From positions 50,595,000-50,658,999 of the forward strand of contig CM074185.1 in the NCBI GenBank assembly GCA_037179385.1: a stretch of 64,000 bases of DNA, in the 5' to 3' direction. Shown one piece after another: positions 1-12,654 of the stretch. A model generated the notes under the pieces. The model saw only the letters and a list, made by a program, of their open reading frames with translations, searched no databases and had not been told where the DNA came from. The position numbers and the translations under genes were made by a program. Positions within the stretch are counted from its first letter, which is position 1; every line of letters starts with the position of its first letter. This DNA is from Holothuria scabra (taxonomy: Eukaryota > Echinodermata > Holothuroidea > Aspidochirotida > Holothuriidae).

Positions 1-1582
1 GAACATTTTTGTTCTGGATTAAGTGCAAATCAGAAATTACCCTATAAATTAGTCAGTTTTAGATTTATTTTGATGGCAGTTGCAGTTTTTTCAGTATTTT
101 ATGCTTTTTCCATCAACTACCCAGCTTTGTCATTCCCATGTCACCAGACCTCAGCTCTTCTAATCATGTGTTAATATGATGTTTGCAGCAGCCCGTGTTT
201 AGGAAATAATTGATCAAGTAGTTGCTTACTGTAACAGCAATAACAACATAATTCCTGTTTGTATTAATTAGCTAAGGAATAAACGAAATTTGCTTGCCAT
301 TGATATCCTACTCAACTATACAAATCCTGCCATGGACAATTTAAATACTTTATCTTTTCTGTGAGAGTGTTTCATTTGTTTTTAACAATGTTATATTATA
401 ACCATGAATATTCAGTGCATAAATAAAGGAGGAAGGTCACGTGAAACAAGGTACATCACATGATTCAGTTATTTAGGGTATTGTTCCAGTAACTGTTTCT
501 ATTGACAATGGATGCCAAATTTCTTCAGCGTACTGGCATGGTGACACGAGATGCGTGAGGGGGCAGACAACCCCTTATCCACGTCTGTGACTGCAATCTA
601 AAGCACACTTTTTAGCTTGCAAAAGTAAGCTTTTGCAGTCGTAACCCCCTTTTGCGGATTTTCTCTTCACATCCTGTGGTATTATCATTACGACAGTATG
701 TATATAGGGCCATAGTTTTGCTTATTTGCAATAATTTGCTCATACCATGCTACCCCAGAAACAACTATTTACAATACATGAAAAGTAGACCAGTTCAATA
801 TGTGACAAAAAGGAAAATATAATAGCCGATAAAGCTACCAGAACCAACATAAAATGGGCTCACCAGTCAGCAGCCTGATCACAAAACGGACTATCTTTTA
901 TCATAACCAGAAAAAGATTCAGTTGTGTTTCAGGGTTTCTACTCCAGTGTCGCGAATTATTTTTACGTGTGGAGATTGACAAAAAATTCAACAGTTGAGA
1001 GAATTCCTTCACTTTTTTGAGTGGAAGGGAGACTACGGTTAAAGCCCCCCCACCCACACACACACACACCTTCTACCGATTGCGATCAATTTTCTGTATC
1101 AATAATTCCACGTGTTTACTTTACAAATCCCGTATAACGGATTCGACCATTTCGTATTTATGAACCATTATCAGATAAATATAATCACACGACGTTTAGA
1201 TAAGAGAGACTTCAGCTTCAGCCTGGAATTAGAGGTAAACCTCCATCGGTCCTTTGCAAATAGTGTTTGACGGATGAGCTGTCGTTCGAGAGGACATATT
1301 GTAATGTTTTTGTAAACTAATGGATTTATTTTACCATTTTAATTACAAATGGTTCCCAACTATTAGAACTTTTGCATAAATCCTTCGCGAACTATCACAA
1401 TTTTCGTTGTGATTCTACCTATAGAGTATACCCGGTAATTTAAATTCACATTGACCGTATTCCGTTGAAGTAATTACCAACAATCTCAACATCATGTTTT
1501 GAAAACTGGATTTTTCGTAGTAACTCAAAGTATTGAAACATTTAGCACCATTTTTCATGAGGGCCCCCTTCTCTTAGACACC
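1..1582. other. Intergenic stretch, no gene recognised
   Basis: No reading frame here resembles a known protein and none is longer than about 70 codons. A short CA-rich run lies at about 1047-1068. The sequence may contain old repeat pieces that I cannot name. Confidence 0.6.
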
Positions 1583-2269
1583 CAGTGGCGTAGCTACATG
1601 GGGCAAGGGGCTCTGAAAAAGAAAATTTGCCATTTATGAAAGCAGTCTACCTTGTTGTTTTGACAACTCATGAAATTCCGAATTCTCTCCAAGACAAAAA
1701 GCTCCATATTCGTTATTATTTGTTTCAATAAAGCAAAATTTTCAGCGCGTTACGAGCCTCACAAAATACAATTCCTGAGCATAAGTGCTCGCCCATTACT
1801 TCAGTCAAGTTAACTTTTCTGAGCTCTGGAAGTGAGAAAATCGGGAATTTGCGTGACACCACATCATCAAGTGACATCGGTAACTAAAGTGCTATTTTCA
1901 TAATTTTTCCTTCATAAAATTTCAAATTTTCTCCAATATAAGCACTTGACTCAAAAATTTCCGTCGGAGGCCTCATTTTGCAGGCGTTGGATAACATTAG
2001 CCTATCTAGCAACACTAATCTTTGGTTGCCGTTTAATCTCAGATTTGCCAATGGGAAATGCAAATTCTTCAGTAATACCCCAACTTTTCTAATTTTCTTA
2101 CAGGAAACCCAGAATCCAAACTTTTCTGCAGTACAAGCTCCATATTTTCAAACATTTGAAAAGGGGCAAAAATTTCGCGCGCCGCAAATTACGTCCCTAG
2201 TACAGTGGTGTCCACATTTAAAAAAAAATCTTAAAATTTGGATGCTTGCCCACCCCCTTACCGCCACTG
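1583..2269. mobile_element. Non-autonomous DNA transposon with CAGTGGCG ends, hAT-like
   Basis: The left end reads CAGTGGCGTAGC and the right end, reverse-complemented, reads CAGTGGCGGTAAGG, so the terminal inverted repeat is about 8 bp plus G-rich sequence. The flanking octamers are TAGACACC on the left and TAGATACG on the right (6 of 8 identical), consistent with an aged 8-bp target duplication of hAT type. No transposase is visible. The proline-rich frame crossing the right end is a by-product of a C-rich tract. Confidence 0.5.
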
Positions 2270-2406
2270 TAGATACGTTGCCAGGACAGGAGAAAAAAAT
2301 TAAGCCAGATGCCCCTCTCCACCCCCACCCCCCACCGCTTCCACCCCCACCCCACCCCACCCCCGCTAGCCTTAGATTATTTTTGACCAGATTTTTAGCG
2401 ACGACA

Positions 2407-2453
2407 CTTCTCAGCCTTTTGGCTAAGAAGATGTGTAGTATCTGTTCTTTTCA
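2407..2453 (+). pseudogene. U2 snRNA 5'-end fragment (pseudogene or SINE head)
   Basis: The segment matches about positions 5-51 of animal U2 snRNA at 42 of 47 positions by my alignment. It includes the stem I sequence GCCTTTTGGCTAAGA and the branch-site recognition region GTGTAGTATCTGTTC. The match stops after this, so the Sm site and the 3' stem-loops are missing. It is therefore a truncated retrocopy or the head of a U2-derived SINE, not a working U2 gene. Confidence 0.75.
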
Positions 2454-5291
2454 TCCAGTCTAGAATGGAGCCATACATGACAGACAAACGATGTAAAGGT
2501 CTGATGGCCATGAAGTTGGTCACGTATTGTCCTTCAGTGGATGTATAGCTTCTTCGGGAAGCAGTTTAAAGTTTGGTTTCGGCGGACGGCTCTTTGCAAG
2601 AATGTCGGACTTTAGAAAAAGTCGCTAGGCTAGGCAATGTATGCATGCGTACATTCTAGTCGAGGGATTGGCTGAAATATTGTCGTTATAGCCTTGTGTT
2701 TGTTGGAAGTTTTTCTGCGTACCTTTAGAACTTGTAGCTGTATACATTTTTTCCAACACAGACTCGCAGCTTTAAGATTGCCATTTCGCTTTTCCAGACC
2801 TGTAGGCTATAGCCAGTCGTTGATCTATCATAACGACACATGTACATGAACTGAAATTATAGCCAATTAGCTAAGTATGATACGTATGACCACTTTGGCC
2901 ATACATGTAAGACTAATTGACTAATATCTGTTGTAGCCTACCCGACCCTAATCATAACACTCCTTCCCGAAGTGTGGGACAGTGCTGGCGTACGTAAAGC
3001 CTGATAAAGGGACGTGCTGGGTCTAGGCGTTCAACTTCCAGGACATACTCCTTTGGCCTCATTGACGATCTGGGTTTCGACCAGCAGTGTGCTAGGCAAA
3101 ATTTGAATCTTTTCAGTATCAGTGGCGACACCCGCTGGTGACATTTACCCTCATAGTCGGACCCCCTTGACCCAGACGCATATGAACGAAACACTGAAGA
3201 TCTAATATTAGGCCTACTTTTTCTAAGACTTTTTTCTGACACGTTTTCAACGTGACTTTGAGATATATAGCCCTCAACCTACGAATAACGACATCGTAAG
3301 GGCCGAGTGTGGTGCGGATGAAAAGTACCGGTAATTTATCCGTTGCAGATGTTTCTTTTCAATTTTTTGTCACAACACATCAGAAGGGCAAAGTTCCTCG
3401 ACGCAAGGGCCTCAGATCAGAAACACGCACAAGGGAGGCGCTTTGCTGTAAGGATGTCAAGAGAAGAACTTTTGTAACGCATTTTGAACTTTCCCTCCAG
3501 CAAAAAAAAAAATAGATGAATTAATTTTTCATCCACGCACTTTTGTTGTCCAACAAGAACCTAGAGGTGGTTCCCAATCAGAAACTGCTGCCATTTATTT
3601 ACCGTCTATGTAATGGACTCGACTGTAGTCTTTAATTCCCAAGTTGTGAGAGGAAGATCAATGATGTCAGCTTCAGGTTCACGAGTTGGCGGTTGCTGGT
3701 GCCACGAAATTTTGAAAGCGCGACCAATGAATCTTTTGGCAAAAAGAGCCTGAATGTAAAAAATTGTGATCCACCACCTCTACCGACACCTTAAAATTGA
3801 CAGCATATGACATAAATGCGTGCATTTGTTCTCCTTAAAACTATTTTGTGTATAACGAATTGGGCAGAGGTTTAATCTATTACCAAAATGAGATGGCGAC
3901 TCTTTTAACCATGACTGACTGATAAAAAATTGTACTAGATAAAGTACAAGAAACTGTCGATTTGAGGTAATTTGGGGAAAATTATGTACCGACAACTGCC
4001 GTCAATCTTTCCGTGAGACATAACTTTTAATTTGCGAAGTAACTTGAAAGTTTGAGCTCTTCTTATAACGAAAATCGTCATAGTCACAGAACCTTAAAAA
4101 CTGCTAGGAAGGGACCAACGTACGTATCAGCTATCTCGTCATTGAGGATTAGAGCTTGCACCTGACGAAAACTTTAATAAGGTTTTACAAAGCACTTTAC
4201 TCTTGGGAATTTATGTGCACGTTTACACGGATGAATTATTGGGGCGCCTTATGAACATCAAATCATTCTCGTGAAAAATCCCACAATCACGTGCTTTTTA
4301 TTTTATTTTATACTTATTATGGAATTGTTTCTGATTTTTGTAGCTAGAAGCGCTCGTATCATGAGGTGTTGGTTCCTAACTTGCGGCACTTTATCACTAC
4401 TTAACAATGTCATTTTGCATGAAAGAAGGATATTATGCAAAAATAACTTCAATATACCTTCAATTTATTTTCTTTAGCACCTCATTATCTCAGCCACACG
4501 GACTAACAGTGTGCCCCCATAAATTTTTCCATAGAGCTCAAAAAGTACGAGCGAGCTCAAAAAGTACGGTGGCATCGTCTTCCGACATTCTCATTCAAGT
4601 GATCGACAGAAGGACGAAAGAAAAACATGAGCGAATACTTGGTCAAGTTTAAATTCTTTTATGGGATCATACCACAATTAATTCCTCCATTGACTTACAC
4701 ACTAAATCCAAAAAGTAAACGGGCCTCTAAAAGCTTGTCGAAGTTTTCGCCAGGGTCAAGCTACCCCTCATATGAAAGCTGACAAGTTGGCCATTCATGG
4801 CACTTTCAATTTACCATATCATGACCGTGAAGATTTTTTGCTGTTTCACCTCAAAGTTCAAACCACCTTTTCCGAGTCTTGTTTTTCACTATGGACTCGG
4901 TATGCCTCCGCCAGCTTCTAAGGCCCATAATTTCCACAAAATTGCTTCAATTAAGCCCATTTTTCACCAGTGGTACTTCATTTAATATGCTTTCAAAAGA
5001 AACTTACAGAAAACCCCAGCTCATTCCATAACACATCAAAAAAGTGTTCCTTTTAGGGACTCTATCTGAGGGCGAACAAACGGACGCATTAATACACCTG
5101 CTAATTGGGATATGCTCCCTTACGATGCAAGGGCAATAGCACCTTTTGCTGGAGCCTACTTAGGCCTCCCCCTAAGAGGATTAATTCATAGTTGCAAAAG
5201 AAAAGAGTGTTTCCCAGTCGATAACTTGTGAATATTCATTTCAGACTCGCTGGCTTTCCTTTCGAAACAAGAGTTGCTCTGGAAAGGGAAA
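2454..5291. other. Intergenic stretch, no gene recognised
   Basis: Short open frames occur on both strands (for example 96 codons at 2952-3242 on the - strand), but I recognise no family and see no splice or repeat context supporting them. The composition is mixed, with several short A/T runs. Confidence 0.55.
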
Positions 5292-5365
5292 CGCGGAATT
5301 CGGTCCCAAAAACAGAAGCCTTGGAAACTTACGTTCCCAAGCTTCTGTTTTATTGGGAATTCGCG
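5292..5365. repeat. 74-bp hairpin (inverted repeat)
   Basis: The left arm, CGCGGAATTCGGTCCC followed by AAAAACAGAAGC, faces a right arm that reads CGCGAATTCCCAATAAAACAGAAGC when reverse-complemented. Arms are about 30 bp, with a few mismatches or bulges and a short loop near 5325-5338. It could be a small foldback element, a transposon remnant or a hairpin RNA; nothing here decides. Confidence 0.65.
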
Positions 5366-5766
5366 AATCGAATTCGAATTAATTGAAGTCTAGAATCGCT
5401 TTCTTTTCAAGATGGGGAGCCATTGATAAAAATATTACGAAATTGCGACAGAAAGCAAAAAAGATTAGGGGCGGGGCTTGGACGAGTTGATTATGTAGGC
5501 TATAGACGAATCCGGACAGTTAGTGATCGTCTGATTTCAGTCGGCCATAACTGGGGTCTATCATCTTTTAATCGTTCAATTTACATGCTTACCTGTTTCA
5601 TGGATAATTTTACACTGAAGTGTATCTTGATTCTCTAAATTGCAAGGTATATGAGGGTTTTAAGTTCATGTAGACAAAAAATGAAGACGACTTAAGGCTA
5701 ATGAACCCCACTAATGGCTGCCCGCAATCACTAAGAACGAGCGCTGATCGGATTCGTCTATATACA
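5366..5766. other. Non-coding stretch with a local inverted repeat
   Basis: The block TATAGACGAATCCG at about 5502-5515 recurs inverted at about 5747-5763, and flanking sequence on both sides keeps weaker similarity. This indicates an old foldback. Overlapping short frames on both strands are a consequence of it. Confidence 0.4.
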
Positions 5767-5842
5767 GTGCGGTAGCGTCCAGTGAACAGATTTGAAAATT
5801 TACAGTGGTAGTAGAGCGTCTTACCAACTGATCTATACCACA
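5767..5842 (-). pseudogene. tRNA-like relic, possibly a SINE head
   Basis: On the - strand, GTGGTATAGATCAGTTGGTAA resembles a tRNA 5' region with an A box (TAGATCAGTTGG). About 25 bases later, TTTTCAAATCT resembles a decayed B box. The acceptor stem is not convincingly paired, so I read this as a tRNA pseudogene or the promoter head of a tRNA-derived SINE, not a functional tRNA. Confidence 0.35.
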
Positions 5843-7530
5843 AGGTTCCTTATTATTGGACTTTACTTATTGTAGTACTCTTGATTCAATATCAATGATA
5901 TGTGAAACGAACTACCGGAGGGATGAAATGGGATTCGGTTGGGATAGAGACAGAATACCGATCCAGGACGACGGAGGGGGTCTAGGGGCCTCTTGCTCTT
6001 GGCTATAATACCAACAAATTTGAAACGCTAATTTTAAACATGTGCGTCACGAGTGCGGTTATCCTTGCAAGTTAGATGTGTCTCTTCATCTTACCAAATG
6101 AATTACAGTGTGCACGCAACCCCAAAGCACCTAAAAGTCATAATGACGTTTGAATAGTTTATTGTGTAAAAATAATGTCAAAGCTGCACAAGTGTATAGC
6201 GCCACCACTTCTTCGCTGGTAATGTTCACTTAAAGTGTACCTCAAGTCAAAAAATTCAAAAATTTATATTAAAAAGCACGGCAAATGAATGCTAACAACT
6301 AACTCCCATCTTCATAGGACATTCTTTAGCCGAGTTATAAATTTTGAAAAAATGATGCAATTGAGCAACAATTTGTGATGTCATTGTTGAACTATTCAAA
6401 TTACAACCTTGTATTTCTTTGTTTTCAGAGAGTTACTGCAAATTGCACTAAGGTGTGATAGCACACTAATTATTATGGGATGATGTAATTAATTAAGCCC
6501 TCCTTGTGCAACACGCTATGTAAGTGTAGAAAAAAAAACATTTAAGGAAACGAATCAAATAGTCACGGGAGGGGCTAGAAATAAGTTAGTTGGGAAAACT
6601 GGAATTATATGGAATGAGAGCGGTGAACGTTCTTCCATTTCCGTAACATGATCTGATGAAGCAAAGTTTTTCATTTTTGGGCTAAATCCCAAAATTTCGA
6701 CGCGTATCCTACCTGTTTCTGGTCGGCATTGTTATGCAAAACTATCATCTCCGTCTGGCTTCAGGTTGCTGCATATTTTACGGCATCAAGCCTTGGGTTG
6801 GCCGAGTGTCTCCGTTCATGACCTCTTGCTGAGTCTACCAGCTGGTTTTTACTACATGGCAAAATCATTTCTTGCAAAATGTCGGTCCTCTTCACCCGTG
6901 CAGTTCTCAAAATCGAAATTGAACCACACATAGGCCCTGTACATTTTTAGCACTAACTATGAACCATAATTTTTTCCACAAAAAGGTAGTTTTAGGCTCA
7001 GAGTTTATATAATTTCGTCAACTTGTATAGCGGTATCCTACGGAACTTGGCTAACATGCGCTAACGAACTTCGCGCATGGTGATACCATTGGAATCGGCA
7101 CTGTTTAGGCTACCCGTTACAGGTTTGAGATATAATCCCCTGTAATTCCAGCAAGCCGGTCATCATGTGTGGTGTCTCTACTAACTGCAAACATAACCCT
7201 TCTTCAATGGTCCCGTATATGAGAGTATTGGGGTCGGCGAGAATTTGTTTGCGAAGATCATTGTACCCCAATTTCTGAAACAGTTCGCCACCATTGTGTA
7301 GATATTCAATCAGTGGCCTACGAGGCGAGAGAGAAAGAGGGGGGGGGGGCAGTGCCCATAGTTTGCCATCTATCCTGCCCTTAGAGTCAGTTAGTTGGTT
7401 AGATGGCGCTTAACGAGACACCACACGAATGTGTTATATAGTGTCACCAAGTTGGACAAAGTAGCAATGTTGGGGTAAAACTACTTAAAAAGGGCAAAAA
7501 GAAAAAAGATAGAACAGGGGTCAATTTCTA
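5843..7530. other. Repeat-like non-coding stretch
   Basis: No gene is recognised. Around 6565-6600 a phrase on the pattern GGGAGGGGCTAGAA..TAAGT recurs near 14980-15010 and, more weakly, near 12900-12930, so part of this stretch is a dispersed repeat. A G-homopolymer lies at about 7340-7350. Confidence 0.45.
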
Positions 7531-8120
7531 GAAGAAAAAATAGCATAGGTGCAGGGAGCCATGTCAGAAATGTTTGTAAAGTTTACTTTCCTTAATAAGA
7601 AAGCCAACAATACGAGAAGAATCTGTTTGTTCAAACAAGGTTTTCATGTCGGGCACGGTGTAGTATTTCTGGCGGATATGGGAGTATTCATAGCAGTCAA
7701 TAAGCATGTGGCTGACGGTAATAGCACATCCACAGGGTTTACAGTATGGTCTTTCTTCCCCGTGTAGTAAATAGGCATGGGTAGGTAGGTGTGACCAATG
7801 CGGGCCCTAGTCAGGACCAAATCATCCATCCCTTTACTTGGGATTCCGTTTCCCGCAGTTCCTACCGCACCTTTCACTTATAGTACAGTTTGTTTTCGGG
7901 GAAGGAATCCTCAGTTCTTGCCACTTTGATTTTATAAAGCCGTTGATGTTAGGGCGGTAGTCAGTGTGAGGCAAGCAAGTGTTGGTGACATCCTTCTGTA
8001 GGGCTTCTTCAGCAAGTGTATCGACTCTTTCATTCCCTTGTATACCCACGTGACTAGGGACCCACGCAAGAACAACTGATTTTTGAAGTTGCACCAAATA
8101 AGAGTACTAAGCTTCAAGCA
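7531..8120 (-). mobile_element. LINE 3' fragment: RNase H domain and zinc-knuckle tail (broken)
   Basis: On the - strand a frame at 8097-7834 encodes the C-terminal half of a retrotransposon RNase H domain, with the hallmark WVPSHVGIQGNERVDTLAEE. The line continues after a frameshift near 7810 as a tail with the pattern C-x2-C-x-C-x6-H-x4-C (CKPCGCAITVSHMLIDC). RNase H followed by such a tail is typical of I/R1-type non-LTR elements. The reverse transcriptase is missing (5' truncation) and the frameshift makes it dead. The upstream part, toward 8200, looks decayed. Confidence 0.8.
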
Positions 8121-9258
8121 GAGCTGTTATAGTGTTACTGAGGGGTATTTACACTCATTGACCTTTAGTGCTAAGAGGCTTGATAACGAGTCTAAACAAC
8201 GAACTGGTTACTGTTTGAGGCTTCAGTCAGATCGAATGCCCTTAGAGTCAAGATTTGGGCAATGATTATGAAGATCGGGTAATTTGTTTTTCAATACTGT
8301 AATTATACAGTAGGAGAACGTCTTCCCGTAAGTCTGCCTGAAAATTCATTTAAACCGACCTTTTAACGTATTTTTTCAAAATGTGTTACCTATTGATATC
8401 AACACATTTATAATCGAAAGTTCGGGCAGTCACATAATTTCATCAATTCAATACATACCGAATCTAGCCAAGAGTCGCAATAATGTAAAACACATGAGCA
8501 TGTTTTTATTCCGCGTTATAGTTTTCGCTCGAGAATATTCAAGAAAATTCCATCCAATGGTAGTGGTAAATTTTTCTGGTAATTTTCTGATTAAACAGTG
8601 ACTGCTTGGATCCTCCTTCTAAGTCTGGGAAATGTCATTTCCGGCTGTCTGAGGGTCCGATTTTTCAAAATGTTTGTACGCTCCGTACCAACTAATGGTG
8701 GCGCTCCGCCTAGATAGTCTTTCTGGCAGAATTACATTTTCGTGCAAAAAGGCTTCTGTCCCTTAAACTGAAATGCTCTCGTAAGCCTATGGTACACATC
8801 CTAAAACATAGTTTTGTGAACTAGTTTGAAAATTTACAGTATACCGATTACCGAAACGAGGCGAAAAGATTGGAATGGAAATGCGAGAATGCAGATAATT
8901 TAGCCAAAACTAAAACCAATAAGACGAAATGAAGAGCGCAAACGCGACTTGGAAACAAAAATCTACATACGGGGAAACGTATTGTCAATCTTGAGAAGGT
9001 TTCAAGTCACGTACAGTTTAATTTCAGTCGGAGTAAGCGTGCTTCTTACTGAATGATCTTTTACCACGCAGTACCAAATTAGTTGAATTTGCAACTTAAA
9101 AATTCAAAACTTCTTGATGAAATCTGTAAGTCTTGAGTACCCAGATCTGCCCACCGCCTAAAATAAAAAATGTTTACTCTTCGTCCGGATATCAAGTCCC
9201 CCATAATGTTAAAATTCGTCCGTCGTCGAATGTGCTCTGTGAGTAATAGTGCTCTAAC
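8121..9258. other. Repeat-derived stretch with an inverted fragment of the 9.26/15.42-kb family
   Basis: At about 8675-8735 the sequence reads, on the opposite strand, like the block TCTAAGCGGAGCGC..CAGTTGGCGCGGA found at 11630-11665 and 16450-16485. A similar inverted fragment lies at about 13375-13440. No coding sequence is supported. Confidence 0.5.
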
Positions 9259-12200
9259 CAGGGGTGGCACCAGGATTTGCCCGACAGGGGGGCTAAGCTC
9301 CCCGACGGGGGGCCAGCAGTTCAAGGCCCCGACAAAGGCGATGGGTTATTCCCAGTGGGACGTAACTTGACATAATTTGTGGCGCGCGCAGCGCGCCCAA
9401 ATTTTTTGGCCTTCTTTTAAACAAACACTTAAAAATTTGAAGTTTATTTTTTGAAAGAAATTTGGCTTTTGTAATGACAAGTAAAATTTGGGGGTATTTA
9501 TTGAAGAATCTATCCTTGATATGAACAAATTCAAAAACGTTTTACACGCGACAGCTGAAATTCTGTTGGGGTTATGCATTTAATCGTTCTTGTCCTACGT
9601 ACTAAGGTCTCAAGACGAGACTAAAAGTTTGCCCGAAAAGTTTTTATCCTTTTTTAAACCAAGATTTGAAAATTAAGAGCTTATTTTATTGCAAAAATTT
9701 TGAAATTCAGTATAAGAAAATTTGGTTTTATGTAAGGTTATAATACAAAATTTGGGTTCCTTATTTAGTGATATGCCTTTCAAGAGCAAAATTAGGTAGA
9801 ATGTCGGCGTGATTAAAAGAGTTGTCTGGTCATTTGTTGTACTGAGTATCCATCAGAGTTGGAAAATTTTGCCACTTTTAACAGGAAACTTATATTATGA
9901 CAGATTTTGGTATTTTTATGGAAGAATTTGACCTTCTTATAAGAAAAATCAAGTAGGGGGTAATCTGTAGTTTTGTACAGCTTTGTTGGGGTTACTGAAT
10001 ATCATCAGGTAGATTAATGCCCTCGGACCATATTGGAAAATGTTTCAGCGGAAAAAGTTTGGCTTCCCATATATTTGAAGTTTGACATAGGCCGACGGGA
10101 GTGTTTCAGTTTGGGAGGGGACAAAATTGTTTTGTTTTTCTTTTGTCCGAAAAATATACTATTGTCCGAAAAACTACAAGTGGAGCGCACAGATATTTTT
10201 GAAAAATTAAGAGCCTCCAGAAAGCAGGAAAAGGCATTTCCGCGGCCGGGCTGGTAAACTAGAAACAAAGTACCGATATAGTCATTATTTTGAGCTTTTT
10301 GTTTTGTAAATAAAGTTTTCACTTTGCAATACTGCCCCAAAACAAAGAATAATATGCAAGGATGCATTGCTAGTTACTTATCGAATAGAAAGCAATGTAC
10401 TTTTGTTAACGATTCCTATTCACACTATGCAGATATTACCACTGGAGTACCCCAAGGTTCCGTTTTAGGACCTCTACTTTTTCTCATTTATGTTAATGAT
10501 ATTCACCATGCTGCCCCCAATATATCAACTCGTCTTTTTGCCGATGATACAAACGTTTTTCTAGCCAGTAAAGACTGTTCACATTTGATTGAAATGGTTA
10601 CCGATACACTAAGTCAATTAAAAATATGGTTTGAGTCAAATAAACTTACCCTCCATGTCGATAAAACCTCCTTTACAATCTTTCATTCGAGAAAAAACTG
10701 TAATCATGCTTGCATTGATAGCTTTTGCTTCAATGGTACCAGGATTAGGAAATAGAATTTTACAAAGTATTTAGGTTTAGTTATTGACGAAAATTTAACA
10801 TGGAAACAGCATGTGAATGACTTACGCAATTCCCTCTTTAAATATATTGGTATTTTTTTTATCATATTAGTGATATTCTTTCAGTTGATACTGCAGTCCA
10901 GATTTACTACTCTTTTATTTATTCTAGACTTACTTATGCTATTGAAGTCTATGGTACAGCCTGTGCTACTGTCCTTAAACCTCTCCAGACATTTCAAAAT
11001 AGAATACTTAAGCTTCTCTTAAAGAAACCGAGACGGTTCATTACAAATCAGTTGTATTTTGATTATAACATATTAAAAATCAAGGATATCCACAGGTCTC
11101 GCATGGGTGTAATCGTTTTTAAATATTGTAATGATATGCTACCGAAGGTATTATCTAATGTAATAAAGCCACCTAATGTAGCCCAGTTCCCAATGCAGAC
11201 CCGCCACAATTGTCTCTTTTCAGTAACCAATCACAAAACTTTACACGGCAAATTAGTTCTCCAAAATTATTGTTATAATGTTTGGCACAAACTTTCCCCT
11301 AGTGTTAGATCATGCCCTTCACTCCATTCTTTTCAAAGGAATTTGAAATCTTTCCTTATAAGTAGTTACCATTAGCAAATATTTAGTTATAAGTCTCAAA
11401 TCTCTTCACTTTGTTTTTTCTCTTTTCTTTTTGTCATCATTTTGTCTATGTCTGTATGGTCACTAGCCTTGATAAACTGTATTGTTTTTCTAGTGTCCAT
11501 CATATGTACTTTGTCTTTAGTATTTGTTAAATTATACCTCTGTTGATGATTGTTGTACATATGAGAAATAAATTGAATTGAATTGAAAAAAATTGCTCTG
11601 TTCAGTACTTTTTTCGACCAAAACACTATCTAAGCGGAGCGCTACCCATCAGTTGGCGCGGAATGTAAAGAAAATTGTTAAAAAATCTAACACCACAGAC
11701 AGCCGAAAATGGCATTTCCCAGACTTGAACAGTCGTTATTTTGAGCTTTCCTTTGAAACAAAAATTTCACTTAGAAAAAACAACTTGGTAAGTGATCAGA
11801 AAACTACCAGATAAAAGGCAAGATACTGCTACAATTACATGTAATGGACTTGTCTCTTTTCGGAGGGAAACTATGCAAAAACTGTTTTTTTTTTTTTTTT
11901 TTACACCACCATTAATCTTTGTAATATTCAATGGCAATATCCACTAAAAAGATGAAATTTTCTTCGTGACTGCCCGAACTCCAGACAAAATGATCTTACT
12001 TCCAACGTTTTTGAAAAAATGTCACGTTACAAGGTGGCTTCAAATGAATTTTCAGTCAGGCTTAAGGGGAGACATATTCCAGCCACTGTTTATCATTATG
12101 TGTAGCCCAAAACAGCCTGGCCGATTTTCGTCACCGTTTCTAGAATTCGGCTGTCGGGACGAGCCAGATGGCAGACCATTGGGCAATGCATGTCGAACGG

Positions 12201-12529
12201 ACCTTTGCCAGAGGGTCGGGAGGACTTTAGAAAAAGACCATTGGTTAATGCCTGCACATGTAAAACCACTTGTCCGTTTTTGTAAGGAAATTTTGGAATT
12301 GTCAGTTTCCTTGAAGAATATGGTCTTCTAGTAAACAAAATTAAGAAGATCGTCGGGGTGACTGAAGTTATCAGGCCCACATTTTTTATCGTGGGCCTGT
12401 ATATGAAAGATCCCCGATGAAATTGGATTTTCTCTCAACAACAGGGGGAGGGAAGTCTTCCCCAACGGGGGCATGACCTTGCGCGCAAGGATTGAAGATG
12501 GAAGGAGGGATAGCAGAGCTAGTAAGAAG
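9259..12529 (+). mobile_element. Dispersed DNA element, copy A (split by a LINE)
   Basis: The copy begins CAGGGGTGGCACCAGG and aligns with copy B (15425-17752) through many shared blocks. These include a perfect palindrome GGCGCGCGCAGCGCGCC at 9381-9397 (15525-15541 in B), the block around 10030-10360, and 11598-12529. Copy B ends in a sequence whose complement is CAGGAGTGGCGCCAGC, so the family has terminal inverted repeats. The 10372-11591 segment is a LINE absent from copy B. No transposase frame is visible, and the true right end of copy A is lost at the hairpin at 12530. Confidence 0.7.
10372..11591 (+). mobile_element. 5'-truncated non-LTR retrotransposon (reverse transcriptase), broken
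   Basis: The frame to 10755 carries reverse transcriptase motifs: SYLSNRKQ, GVPQGSVLGPLLFLIYVNDI, and the catalytic FADD box (LFADDTNVF). A TAG at 10753 stops it. The same frame resumes (YLGLVIDENLTWKQHV), then shifts near a T-run at about 10853. The thumb/C-terminal part continues in another frame to 11375 (for example VFKYCNDMLPK). The 3' end has TTGAA-type short repeats. A 6-bp ATTGCT flanks the insertion (10366-10371, 11592-11597), and copy B shows the empty site. It is probably a CR1/L2/Jockey-type element; the clade is uncertain. Confidence 0.85.
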
Positions 12530-12606
12530 TTTTAAGTCGCGCCGACTTCATTCCGGAAAGAACCAACATATTGGTTCTTCCCGATTCGAGTCGGTGCGAC
12601 TTAAAA
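12530..12606. repeat. 77-bp near-perfect hairpin
   Basis: The arms start TTTTAAGTCGC and, on the complementary side, read TTTTAAGTCGC again. The outer 18 bp pair with one mismatch, the middle is bulged, and the inner AGAACCAA arm pairs with TTGGTTCT around a small ATAT-type loop. It sits exactly where copies A and B stop matching. It may be a small foldback insertion, or a hairpin transcript of pre-miRNA size. Confidence 0.75.
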
Positions 12607-12654
12607 CTGGTCTAGCGACGATCGACGAACGGCGTGCAAAGTCGTGTAAGCGTA

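Noticed and set aside
1978..2463. 161-codon + strand frame with a proline-rich part
   Set aside because: It crosses the end of a transposon, a C-rich tract and the U2-like fragment, and resembles no protein. The prolines come from low-complexity DNA.
10372..11375. Active retrotransposon
   Set aside because: It is 5'-truncated and carries an in-frame stop at 10753 and a frameshift near 10853.
11966..12380. Frames of 121 (+) and 94 (-) codons in element copy A
   Set aside because: The corresponding region of copy B does not keep either frame, so there is no sign of coding constraint.
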